NCBI RefSeq assembly: GCF_015169395.1
Contig: NZ_CP063458.1
Location: forward strand, 3,348,001-3,412,000
DNA from: Humisphaera borealis
Lineage (GTDB): Bacteria; Planctomycetota; Phycisphaerae; Tepidisphaerales; Tepidisphaeraceae
Length of the DNA: 64,000 nucleotides
Direction of reading: 5' to 3'
Shown: positions 50,191 to 59,087 of the stretch, one piece after another
Position numbering within the stretch: the first letter of the stretch is position 1
How the letters are laid out: every line of letters begins with the position of its first letter
Position numbers and translations under genes: made by a program
The notes under the pieces: model-generated
The model's database searches: none
What the model saw: only the letters and a program-made list of their open reading frames with translations
What the model was told of the DNA's origin: nothing

Positions 50191-51834
50191 CTACTTGGTT
50201 CCCAGGATGCAGACGGTGCTCGGCTTTGCTTTTGCGGCGATTTCTTCGGCGCTTAGCGTTTTGCCGTCGGTGGTTCCCGGTTTCAGCGTCACGCTGTTCT
50301 TCGCGAGGAACCGCCGAACCATGCCGGCGCTGATGCCCAGTCCGTAGCTGTCTTCCAGCCGCGATGCCACCGTTTTCATGCTGACGATCGCCATGACATT
50401 GCCGTAACGATCCAGGATGGGCCCGCCGGAATTACCGGGGTTCACCTTGGCATCGACCATGATGTCAGGGCCGTTGGCCTGCTTGGCCGCGGAACTGACG
50501 ATGCCGCGGGTGATCTTCACGGCGGCCCCGAGGCGGTCGATCATAGGGAAGCCGATCACCGTGCATTCGGCGCCATCGCCGGGCGCATCGGTGGGGGCCA
50601 GTTGCATGACCGTGAGCGTTTGTTTGGCGTCTACCTTGATGCGGACCAGGGCCAGATCCTGCTGGTCGTCGATCACCACGACCTCGCCCGACCGCTGCAG
50701 GTCTGATCCGCCGGGCCCTGCGCCTTTCAGGATGACCATCAGCGTCTTGGCGCCTTCGACCACGTGACGGTTGGTCAGGATCAGCCCGTCGGCAGCCACG
50801 ATGAAGCCCGTACCGCTCCACATCGCTTCGTGCTCGGCGCCGCCGCGACCGCCGCGGTTCTCCTTCATCAGCGGGACGATCAGGTACGAGTCGCCGGGGC
50901 CGGACAGGTTGTACTTGCCGGCGAGCAATCGAGCGGCGCCTTCGGCCTCCTTGATATCCGCGCGACGGCGCAGCACCTCGGGCGCACTCGAGATGGCGGT
51001 AATCAGGTTGTGAACGATCTCCCTGCGGTCCCCCTTCTGGAGGGCCTTGGTCATCAGCGGGATGCCGACGTCGTATCGGCGTTTGACGCAGTGCAACAGC
51101 CCCTGGTTGGCGAGCACTTCGGGCGCATCGGGGCGGATCGCCGAGGCTTTTGCGAACCACTCCGCTGCCTTCTTCTCGTCATGTTGGATCATGTAGATGT
51201 AGGCGAGCTGAAAGTTCGACTCGAAGCTGTTGGGATAGACCGCCGCCGCTTCCTCCAGCTTCTTGACCGCCTGGAGGGTCTGCTGCTGTTCGATGAGTTC
51301 GTCGGCTTCCTTCTGCAACGCCGTCGCCTTGGCGAGGATCGCCTTGCGCTCGTCGCCGCCGATCCACTTGCCCTTGATCTTTTCGGCGCTGCTGTCGGCA
51401 AGCGCCTTCCACTTGGCATGCTCTTCCCGCGCGGCGGGCAAGTCGGGGCTGTTCTCGGGGGCGTTGTCCAGGAATTGTTGCCACAGCGTGACGGCAGCCA
51501 GCGCGCTGTCGACGACCGTGCACCGGGACTTGGTCACGTTGAAGTTGACGGCGATCTTCGGAGCCGCGCCTGGGGAAGCCGGCGTCGTTCCGGCGGCAGG
51601 CGTTCCCGCCGCCGGCGCAGCGGCCCCCTTGTCGATCGAGACCACTTCTTCCTTGGTCAGTTTGTAGGTCTGTCCGTCACTACTGCGAACCCAGTAGCCA
51701 CTGCCCTGGGGAATGACCGTCCCCTCAATGACTCGGCCGTCCTTCAATTTCACGCGATCAGCCGACACCGACGAGGCCAAAACCAGCGTCGCCGCCACAC
51801 CGAGAAGTGTCCCGATTCGAAACTCGTTCAACAT
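50191..51834 (-). CDS. Exported trypsin-like (HtrA-type) serine protease with TPR-like region
   Basis: A 547-residue protein from ATG 51834. After the signal (LLGVAATLVLASSVSA) comes a short SH3-like strand region (VKLKDGRVIEGTVIPQGSGY). An alpha-helical TPR-like part follows (LEEAAAVYPNSFESNFQLAYIYMIQHDEKK, residues ~200-330). The trypsin-like domain (~350-520) has the His of LTNRHVV, the Asp of DLALVRI and the Ser of NPGNSGGPI. No PDZ domain is seen, unlike classic DegP. It probably handles or regulates misfolded envelope proteins. Confidence 0.9.
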   Translation of the reverse strand: MLNEFRIGTLLGVAATLVLASSVSADRVKLKDGRVIEGTVIPQGSGYWVRSSDGQTYKLTKEEVVSIDKGAAAPAAGTPAAGTTPASPGAAPKIAVNFNVTKSRCTVVDSALAAVTLWQQFLDNAPENSPDLPAAREEHAKWKALADSSAEKIKGKWIGGDERKAILAKATALQKEADELIEQQQTLQAVKKLEEAAAVYPNSFESNFQLAYIYMIQHDEKKAAEWFAKASAIRPDAPEVLANQGLLHCVKRRYDVGIPLMTKALQKGDRREIVHNLITAISSAPEVLRRRADIKEAEGAARLLAGKYNLSGPGDSYLIVPLMKENRGGRGGAEHEAMWSGTGFIVAADGLILTNRHVVEGAKTLMVILKGAGPGGSDLQRSGEVVVIDDQQDLALVRIKVDAKQTLTVMQLAPTDAPGDGAECTVIGFPMIDRLGAAVKITRGIVSSAAKQANGPDIMVDAKVNPGNSGGPILDRYGNVMAIVSMKTVASRLEDSYGLGISAGMVRRFLAKNSVTLKPGTTDGKTLSAEEIAAKAKPSTVCILGTK

Positions 51835-51991
51835 GTGCAAACCCCGACGAATTGCCCCGGCGCAGCAGCACTCCCCAAAAAGCGCGTGACTGGCGAAGGT
51901 TGGCAAAAGTCTACCAACTTCGTCATGGAATTGCGCCGGTTATTATCACAATGATAACGTCATGTAGTCAGACCGCGCAGGAGTGCCGAGC

Positions 51992-52480
51992 TCATCCGCG
52001 TCCGCCTTCCAGTTCCTTACGCGTGACAGCGTGCCGGTGGCGGAACATCGACTCGAGCTGCCGTCGAACAAACATCCAGTCGGCCACCTTCCCCAGCGGC
52101 CCGAGGGGCACCCGATAGGTGACGATATCAATCAGCCTGGAAGTTCCAGGGCCCGTCTCTTCCATCTGGTGCTCGTGCCGCCAGGCCGCGAACGGCCCCG
52201 AAAGCTGCACATCGACAAATCGCGCCTGCCGCGAGTCGTTCTGCCGTGAGGGCGGCTCGAACTCGATGATGCTGGCGACCCAGTTCAGACGCTTCCCGAG
52301 CGGGCCGCGCACATTCATCTTCACCTGTTGCCCGACACGCGCCGGCAGGTCGGCCGCGATAATGCGCACGTCGCTGCCGGGCGGCGACAGCAACGGAAGC
52401 GCCCGGCTCACGTCCTGATGAAACGCCCAGAGGTCATCCAGCGACGCGGCAAGTGTCAACTCGAACTTAAGGGTCGGCAT
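51992..52480 (-). CDS. SRPBCC (START-like) domain protein
   Basis: A 162-residue helix-grip protein (FELTLAASLDDLWAFHQDV opening, PPGSDV, GPLGKRLNWVASIIEFEPP, GPGTSRLIDIVTYRVPLGPLG). It resembles the YfiT/CPBP-independent ligand-binding SRPBCC proteins that bind small hydrophobic molecules. No catalytic residues are assigned. Single gene on this strand; the neighbour on the plus side is divergent. Confidence 0.85.
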   Translation of the reverse strand: MPTLKFELTLAASLDDLWAFHQDVSRALPLLSPPGSDVRIIAADLPARVGQQVKMNVRGPLGKRLNWVASIIEFEPPSRQNDSRQARFVDVQLSGPFAAWRHEHQMEETGPGTSRLIDIVTYRVPLGPLGKVADWMFVRRQLESMFRHRHAVTRKELEGGRG

Positions 52481-52578
52481 GACCGCAATCGTACGCTCAA
52501 ACCATGACGCTTTAGCAACTTTACAGATCGATGAACGTCTTTAGGGTTGACCGCCCGGTCGAATCGTTCGAGGTCACT

Positions 52579-53790
52579 ATGACGACATCCGCCAGCGACA
52601 CCGACCCGCGCGGAAACCGACGCCGCCGGCACCTCGTGCGCCAGATCATGGTGTTTTTGGCGCTGGGGCTGATCTTGAATATTGCCGTAGCGCTGATCCT
52701 TTCCATGGCGATCGATGCATTCGCGGCGCCGAGCACTTCGCTCACGACCTCGACCGGCGTCGATGAAAAATGGACGGTCAGCCGGTACGAATCGCCGGGT
52801 TCGACCGCGGTCATCTCGGAGCACGCCGCCGCCGTCAGTTGGAGCTACCGCCAGGCCTGCGGCGCGCCGGACACGCCTTTCGCCGGCGACCAGGTCACCG
52901 CCTGGGCACCGTCCAGCACGGACGCGGCGATCGAATGGCTCGAACTCGATTTCAAGACCGCTGTCACTCCCGCTTCGGTCAAAGTCGTCGAGACGTACAA
53001 CCCCGGCGGGCTGTTCAAGGTCGAGGCGTACCGACCTGATGGAACATCCGTCGTCGCGTGGGAAGGAACCGACCCGACACCGCCCGGATCCGGCATGGGA
53101 ACCAGCGAGGTGCCGCTGAAGATCGACTTCCCCACGCGAACCGTGCGCATCTGGATCGACTCACCAAAGGTCGCCGGCTGGAACGAGATCGACGCCGTCG
53201 GGCTGGTAGACCAATCGGGCAACGTCCAATGGGCGTCGGCAGCGCGTGCCAGCAGCTACTACGGGCAAAGCGGCTATCAGTCCGCTGCGATCCCGGCTTC
53301 CGGCAGCGGTTCCTACACAACGAGCGGCCCCAAGCCGGCCGATCTGCTTCCTTCATTCGGCGGGCTGGATGCCAGGAGCACTGCGGTTTCGGACGGCAGT
53401 GCCAATCTTGAACGCCGCATCGTCGTTGGTTACGGCTGGCCGATGCGATCGCTGTGGATGGTGTATCCCGACAGCGCCATCGTGCCGACTCCGACCTACC
53501 TCAACAGTTACTCGACCCCGACAGCGTCCTCTGTGCCGAAGCGATCGGTCCTGCCGCTCCTGCCGGCCTGGCCGGGTTTCGTCGTCAACACCCTGCTATA
53601 TGCACTGATCCTGTGGGCGTTCTACGTCATCGCGGTCAGGCCCCGGCGGTTCATCGTAGAAGTCGGTCGCATTCGCCGCGGCGCATGCCTTCAGTGCGGG
53701 TATAACCTCGGCTACGACTTCGTCCGCGGATGCCCGGAGTGCGGCTGGCGACGCGACCACCGAACCAGCGGGCCTTCCCATCACGCCTAG
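52579..53790 (+). CDS. Membrane protein with discoidin-like domains and a planctomycete zinc ribbon
   Basis: A 403-residue protein. One membrane helix near the N-terminus (VFLALGLILNIAVALILSM) and one near the C-terminus (FVVNTLLYALILWAFYVIAV) enclose an exported part. Two galactose-binding-like (F5/8-type) strands are seen in it (AIEWLELDFKTAVTPASVKVVETYNPGG, VRIWIDSPKVAGWNEIDAVGL). The tail ends in the CLQCGYNLGYDFVRGCPECG zinc ribbon. Start ATG 52579; an upstream ATG at 52531 is possible. The family is known in planctomycetes only as hypothetical. Confidence 0.75.
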   Translation: MTTSASDTDPRGNRRRRHLVRQIMVFLALGLILNIAVALILSMAIDAFAAPSTSLTTSTGVDEKWTVSRYESPGSTAVISEHAAAVSWSYRQACGAPDTPFAGDQVTAWAPSSTDAAIEWLELDFKTAVTPASVKVVETYNPGGLFKVEAYRPDGTSVVAWEGTDPTPPGSGMGTSEVPLKIDFPTRTVRIWIDSPKVAGWNEIDAVGLVDQSGNVQWASAARASSYYGQSGYQSAAIPASGSGSYTTSGPKPADLLPSFGGLDARSTAVSDGSANLERRIVVGYGWPMRSLWMVYPDSAIVPTPTYLNSYSTPTASSVPKRSVLPLLPAWPGFVVNTLLYALILWAFYVIAVRPRRFIVEVGRIRRGACLQCGYNLGYDFVRGCPECGWRRDHRTSGPSHHA

Positions 53791-53855
53791 GCCGACGGAC
53801 ATTCCGCAGAACGCACGGCACGCATAGTGGCAACGCCGAGAGAGTCGATCCATTC

Positions 53856-56800
53856 CTACTTCTGTGCCCGACCGTCCACCGTCCAGAAGATGGCATTCTT
53901 CACGACGTTTTGTGCATACCGGTTCTGAAATCCAAGGATGCCCCACACGTTGGTGCCGAGTAAGCCGCTGGTCAGGTCGAGACTCGTCACGATCACCGCA
54001 CCCGGATTGGGCCCGGCTTTGTCCCCCGGTTTTGCGGAGGTGGCCGGCGTCAGAATCTGCAGGGTGCCAATCCCCCCGCCGAGCCGTTCCAGCGTGTACC
54101 CACGCACGATCGTCTTGCCGACGTCTTCCATCCCGGGCGCCCCGGCCGACATCAGCGGATGGCCGGGGTCCAGCAGCCTTGCGAATCGGTCGGGAAACGC
54201 CTTGACGAGCAGTGTCTCACGAACCTCTGTGTCGAACGCGTTCATCCCGCCGGTCGGGTCGATCAGTACCACGCCGCCGGCCTCTACGTAAGACCGCAGC
54301 GCGGCCGCGTCGGCGTCGGTGAAGCCCACCCGCGCCGTCCCCGTCAGGTGCGCCATCGGATGGCTGAAAACGGTGTCGGCCTTGAGATCTCCCAGCTTCA
54401 CCGGCTGGATCTCCAGCCGCGTGCCTGTCGTCTGCTGGAACCAGTTGCCGTAGCGTTCCCAGGCGCCGGGCTCGGGATCCCAGTTTCCGCCGTATTGAAT
54501 GCGGGCGATCCGGATAGTGTCGACCGGTGCCGCGGCCGGCCGTTCGATCCAGGCCGAGTCGAGGCGGTTGCGAAGGTCGCGTTTGCCGGCGGCGTAGACG
54601 AACAGGTTCATGCCGAAGTGGAATGACGACAGCATCCGCGTCTTGGTCTCGGAATCGGGCGCGACCACCGTCGCCGGCCGGGCCGGGTCGGGCCTCGCCT
54701 CGAACGCGCGATCCGCCCGCTGTTGCCACTTGAGCGTGATGTCGCTCGGCGAGTGCACCATCAGCAGCCGGCTGCCGTTCGAAACGCCCAGCAGCGCGGG
54801 CCGAGCCGTCAGCTTGTAGACGCTGCTCCAGATCGCATGGTTTTCCGGCACATCGGTCAGTTCATAGGGAAACAGCTTGGCCGCCAGCTCGCGGGCCCAC
54901 TTGTCGAACGTGGGTGACCCCGCGTCGGCATGCGTAAAGATCATCCCGCCGGATCGCACGAAGCTCCGCAGCTTTGCCAGATGCTCGTCGGTCAGCTTCG
55001 GCGGCTCGTGGCTCGCGATGTAGAGGATCGGGCTGTCGGTCCAGTCGGTCCAGGGGTTTTCGACATTCACCACCTGCCAGTTGATCGGCCGCTCGAACTG
55101 CCTGCCGGCAAAGCGGGCCATGTTCGACGCATCGCGTGGCCGGTTCGACCAGTAGCCGTCGAACCGGAGCTTGTTCATGAGAATCGGGTGTCGTCCGCGC
55201 GAGAGGAACAGCACCGCGTAAGACGTATCAACGACGCCGTCGCCCCAGGAGCCGTTGGTTAACTGCTTCTTGACGATCTGCTCGGCCAGTTCGCGATACC
55301 AGTCGTGCGCTCCGAAGTGCTTGAAGCCGCTGGCCAGGCCGACGCGCTCGATCCCGTACAGGGAATAGCCCCACCAGTTCCCGTTGCGGACTTTCACCGA
55401 ATTATCGCCGCGCTCGAACCATTCCAGACCTTTGCGCAGCGCCGGCGAGAAGGGCTCCCGTCCGACCGTGCCGCTGGTGGTCGGCGGTTCCAGGTATTCG
55501 TGGGCAACGAACAGTGATGCCAACCCGGCACAGGTCATCGTCAGCCGCCCGGTGCCGCTTCCACTTTCGACGTATCCCCACTGTCCGTCGGGGATCTGCG
55601 TGTTGGTCCAGTGGCGATCAACGGCCTTCCAGAAGGCCATCGGCACTTCGATGCGAGGGTCGGCTTCGATACCCGACCAGACTCCCAGCAACCCGTACTG
55701 GCTGTTGGAGTTGTCCCAGGAACCGTTGCGCGAGGGAAAGTTGCCCCGCTGGACCAAGTTCCGGAAGTCGCCGCTGTATCCGAAAGCGCCCCCGTCCGTG
55801 GTGCCCAGGAGCCAATCAACATCATTGGCCATGACTTTGAAGTCTTCCGGGCGGTTGAACAGCGCGAGGCACGTGGCGCGCAATCCGCGGGCGTAGGTCT
55901 GGTGAGCGCCTTCGATCGGCAGCGCGCGAAGGGCCTCGAGTCGCGCCCGCATCTCGGCTCCGCGATGGCTGATGCGCGGGTCGTCGATCGCCTGGCCGGC
56001 CTGCAGCAGCGCGTAGACCGCCAGTGCATCCAGCCCGGCGAAGTACGCCGCGTCGCCGCCGCGCTCCCGGCCGATGACGAGGTTCGTTTTTCCGTCGAAC
56101 TGCTTGAGCAGGTAGTTCACACCCGACTGGATCGATTCCCCGATCTCCGCGTCGGTCAGCGGCGCATCGGCCGCACGCCTGACGGGTCGCGGGGCGGGTC
56201 GCGTGCGGGCCGGCGGCGACTCGCGTCCGACGCGCGGCTCCGTGACCGACGCCACCTGCGTGGACGGTGCCACCCGCGGGTTCGGATCCACTCCCGTCCC
56301 GACCGCCGGCGGACGAACCGTCGTGGTCGCCGTCGCTCCCGGATTCGCCTTGGTGCCGGGCTCGGTCACCACCGCCTGCGTGGCCGGCGGCGGCGGAGCG
56401 ACCACCACGGCCGGCTCGGCCAGTCGGCTCAGCAGCAGTCCGTAGACGCGCTTGGCATCGTCGCGCGCCGACTGCACGATCTCCCGCAGACGCTCGTCGT
56501 GAACCTCGCGCCCTCCGATCAGATCGTCGATCTTCCGGTAGCGGTCGTGAGACTCCTTCAATGCCCCGCGGACGGCAAACGCCTCGGCCTCGGCTTTAAA
56601 CTGCGCGACGGTCGGGTAGGCCTGCTTCTCCCACGAGTTGAACCAATTGACCTGCCCGGTCCACACCAGTGCGATCAGAACCACCGCCGCCGCCGACAGC
56701 ATGCCCAGCAGCGCCCACCAGAACGGATGCCCGTGGCGGTGATGGCCTTCGACGAGCTTGAGCTGGCCCGCGCGATGCGCCGCCAGCACGGTGCGGATAT

Positions 56801-57575
56801 CGTCGTCGGTCGGCATCCCTCCCGCCGGCATGACACCCCGCGGCTCTTCTCGAATTGCCGGCTGGATGTCCGTGTCGGCCAGTGGGTCATGCCGCTGGTT
56901 TGCCGCGACTGGGGCGACGGCAGTCGGCGTGACCTGCTGCACCGGTTGCGGCGGCGGGATCCACGGCGGCGCCATCGCCAGCCGCTGCTGCTCCAGATCG
57001 GGGTCCGGTGGCTCGATTCGTGTCGGTACCAGGCGTGGCGGAACCTGGCGAGGCGGAGCCGCTGGGACAGCGGCGGCGGGAACGGGTGGAGGTTTCGTCG
57101 CCGGGATTGCCGCGACCGCCGCCCAGGGCGGCACCTCCGAATCGTCGCCGGGCAACTCGGCTGATACGACAAAGTTCCCCTCGTGGCCCTGCGTCGGCTC
57201 GGGTACCGGTTCGAACGCCGGCTGGGGAGCGGCGGGCTCAGGCCGATCGATCGCCGCAAGGGGAACGTTGTCCGGGGACGGCGGCGTAGAAAGCGGTGCT
57301 TCGCGCTGGACCTGCACCTCAGGAGCCAGAGGCGTCAAAGCCCCTTGAGGCTCTGGAGCCCGCGCCGTGCCGTCCCCCGAAATCAGCAGAGCCTCCAGAA
57401 CCGGAATCGCGGAAGGATCGTCCACCACCGGTCCGAGCAACGGCGGCGCGGGCATCTGCATGCGAGCGCCACAGGCCCGACAAAACACCTGCGCCCCAGG
57501 CTCCACGTTCTCGACCCTCAGGCCCTTGCCGCAGGCGGGGCATCGCACTTTGAACACGACCGCTGCGGCCATCAA
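53856..57575 (-). CDS. Giant membrane protein: zinc ribbon, alpha/alpha toroid and tandem DUF4159 domains
   Basis: A 1239-residue protein. The N-terminus is a zinc ribbon (VRCPACGKGLRV, VFCRACGARMQMP, ~10-45). A long Pro/Ala-rich disordered region follows to ~280, then a membrane helix at ~285-310 (FWWALLGMLSAAAVVLIALVW). Residues ~490-790 form an alpha/alpha toroid of prenyltransferase/squalene-cyclase type (TDAEIGESIQSGVNYLLKQF, WGYSLYGIERVGLASGF, TNGSWGDGVVDTSYAVLFLSRG). Two DUF4159 domains come last, ~795-930 and ~1020-1225 (YIASHEPPKLTDEHLAKLRSF; VGFTDADAAALRSYVEAGG). The cytosolic N-terminus and exported enzyme-like part may link sensing to envelope work. Role unknown. Confidence 0.88.
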   Translation of the reverse strand: MMAAAVVFKVRCPACGKGLRVENVEPGAQVFCRACGARMQMPAPPLLGPVVDDPSAIPVLEALLISGDGTARAPEPQGALTPLAPEVQVQREAPLSTPPSPDNVPLAAIDRPEPAAPQPAFEPVPEPTQGHEGNFVVSAELPGDDSEVPPWAAVAAIPATKPPPVPAAAVPAAPPRQVPPRLVPTRIEPPDPDLEQQRLAMAPPWIPPPQPVQQVTPTAVAPVAANQRHDPLADTDIQPAIREEPRGVMPAGGMPTDDDIRTVLAAHRAGQLKLVEGHHRHGHPFWWALLGMLSAAAVVLIALVWTGQVNWFNSWEKQAYPTVAQFKAEAEAFAVRGALKESHDRYRKIDDLIGGREVHDERLREIVQSARDDAKRVYGLLLSRLAEPAVVVAPPPPATQAVVTEPGTKANPGATATTTVRPPAVGTGVDPNPRVAPSTQVASVTEPRVGRESPPARTRPAPRPVRRAADAPLTDAEIGESIQSGVNYLLKQFDGKTNLVIGRERGGDAAYFAGLDALAVYALLQAGQAIDDPRISHRGAEMRARLEALRALPIEGAHQTYARGLRATCLALFNRPEDFKVMANDVDWLLGTTDGGAFGYSGDFRNLVQRGNFPSRNGSWDNSNSQYGLLGVWSGIEADPRIEVPMAFWKAVDRHWTNTQIPDGQWGYVESGSGTGRLTMTCAGLASLFVAHEYLEPPTTSGTVGREPFSPALRKGLEWFERGDNSVKVRNGNWWGYSLYGIERVGLASGFKHFGAHDWYRELAEQIVKKQLTNGSWGDGVVDTSYAVLFLSRGRHPILMNKLRFDGYWSNRPRDASNMARFAGRQFERPINWQVVNVENPWTDWTDSPILYIASHEPPKLTDEHLAKLRSFVRSGGMIFTHADAGSPTFDKWARELAAKLFPYELTDVPENHAIWSSVYKLTARPALLGVSNGSRLLMVHSPSDITLKWQQRADRAFEARPDPARPATVVAPDSETKTRMLSSFHFGMNLFVYAAGKRDLRNRLDSAWIERPAAAPVDTIRIARIQYGGNWDPEPGAWERYGNWFQQTTGTRLEIQPVKLGDLKADTVFSHPMAHLTGTARVGFTDADAAALRSYVEAGGVVLIDPTGGMNAFDTEVRETLLVKAFPDRFARLLDPGHPLMSAGAPGMEDVGKTIVRGYTLERLGGGIGTLQILTPATSAKPGDKAGPNPGAVIVTSLDLTSGLLGTNVWGILGFQNRYAQNVVKNAIFWTVDGRAQK

Positions 57576-57733
57576 GCGTCCTCAAAACAAAGGCCGTCGT
57601 CCGTATCTCGGAAGTTCACTCGGGAACGATGTCATTTCAACGAGTCTTTACGGAACTCACAACCGGTAAGTTCCGGCCGCCAGGCGATGGATTGAACGCG
57701 GCGCGGCCCGGGCGACCGTCCGGTCCGCCTACC

Positions 57734-58264
57734 TTACAGCCGCCCCGCCAGTTCGTGCCCGTCGATCTTGACCGTCTGGCCGTTCGCCTGCGCGTCCTTG
57801 AGGTCCTTCTCGCTGTAGACCAGCACTTCGTCGCTGGCAGGCTTGTTCGTGGTGTGATCGATCTTCTGTAATCCGACTTCCCCGTTCTGCTGGCTGACGG
57901 GAACGTAGTAGTCGTCTTTGCGCTGGCGAGCCGCCTGGCGGTCCTGCTCGGCGACGCGGGCGGCTTCCTGGCGGGCGCGGGCTTCCTCGGCCTCGCTGGC
58001 TTGGCGCTTGTACTTGGCGTCGGCGGCGAAGAAGGTTATCACGCCCGCCGCCACACCCACACCCGCGGCGATCCCCGCCGCCGTCCCCGTCTTCACACCG
58101 GCGGCCTTGAGTCCGATAAACGTCAGCGCACCCGCCCCCGCCCCGACGAGCCCGCCATCCGCGGCGGCATTGCCGGTGCACCCACTCATGAACATCGATC
58201 CACAGAGCAGCAGCGTCGTTCCGTAAACGCCGGCACGGCTTTTGGGGGTTGTGATTCGCTTCAT
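57734..58264 (-). CDS. Glycine-zipper lipoprotein with coiled-coil segment
   Basis: A 176-residue protein. The lipoprotein signal is SRAGVYGTTLLLCGSMFMSG, with Cys ~29. The glycine-zipper helices follow (GGLVGAGAGALTFIGLKAAG, AAGIAAGVGVAAGVITFFA), then a charged coiled coil (YKRQASEAEEARARQEAARV) and a beta-rich tail (EVLVYSEKDLKDAQANG). It is probably an outer-membrane/periplasmic structural or stress protein, a second member of the group after the 16604-17017 gene. Confidence 0.82.
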   Translation of the reverse strand: MKRITTPKSRAGVYGTTLLLCGSMFMSGCTGNAAADGGLVGAGAGALTFIGLKAAGVKTGTAAGIAAGVGVAAGVITFFAADAKYKRQASEAEEARARQEAARVAEQDRQAARQRKDDYYVPVSQQNGEVGLQKIDHTTNKPASDEVLVYSEKDLKDAQANGQTVKIDGHELAGRL

Positions 58265-59087
58265 GGCATTACCCAGCGAAAGATTAAACGGAGTACCAGG
58301 CTATCGGCAGCCCGTCTCAGATCCGTTTTGCAACGCAAAGCCAACGGGCCCGACATCGCCGAACCCGTTCCTGACGTCAAAATCAACGTTCAACGGGGTT
58401 GCCGTTGGGTTTGATTTGGGAAATTCGATGTTTCTGCGCCATACGTGTTCCGGACGCACAGTGCGGCCGAACCGCAACGAAAACGAAGAGAACGCGAAGG
58501 CGCGAAGCCGCGAAGAAAACGCGAAGAAGGATCGGCAGATATGTGCCGTGAGCTCTCACTTGGCCGACAATTGATTCGCCGACCTTCGCGGCTTCTTCGT
58601 GCCTTCGCGCCTTCGCGTTCTCTTCGTTTCGGGGGACGGCTCGGTCGCGCTGTGCGCCTCGGTGAAATCGATGGCCCAATCGCTTGGAGTGTTCCAGCGA
58701 CCGGCGAGAGCCACCCTATTCACGACTCTCCTGTTCGTATTTTATTAGGACAACATTGCCGTGGAAGCTTTTCTTTTCGCGCTCACGGCCGTCTGCCCCC
58801 TTGGACACTGCCGATGTCGATAAGTTGGCCCGCCCGGATCAGGTCTGTTGTTGAAGGTGCCGTCCGACGCGACAAGTACGACTTGCGACAGCATCAGCCG
58901 GATGGGGCATCCGCCAGCCGCACCCTGGGGACGCCAAACTCACAAGTTGTTGTCCCCGAATAAGCTGTCACGTTGTAAGATAACCCCGCTGGCAAGACCG
59001 GCCGAACCGCCCCGTAGCGCTCCGTAGTTCTCTTGATCAGGACGCTTGTCCGCCGTGCCGGACCTTCCGGACAACGGGGGACAACAG
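58265..59087. other. Intergenic region with a large palindromic repeat
   Basis: About 820 bp between the glycine-zipper lipoprotein gene and the FHA gene. No coding sequence is convincing. It contains the inverted-repeat element at 58454-58660; the remainder should carry the two promoters, which I could not place. Confidence 0.5.
58454..58660. repeat. About 205-bp imperfect palindromic element
   Basis: The left half contains GAAGAGAACGCGAAGGCGCG and CGAAGCCGCGAAG. The right half contains their complements (CTTCGCGGCTTC, CGCGCCTTCGCGTTCTCTTC). Outer segments GCACAGTGCGGCCGAACC and the complement of GGCTCGGTCGCGCTGTGC also pair imperfectly. The centre holds a short unpaired stretch. Confidence 0.8.
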
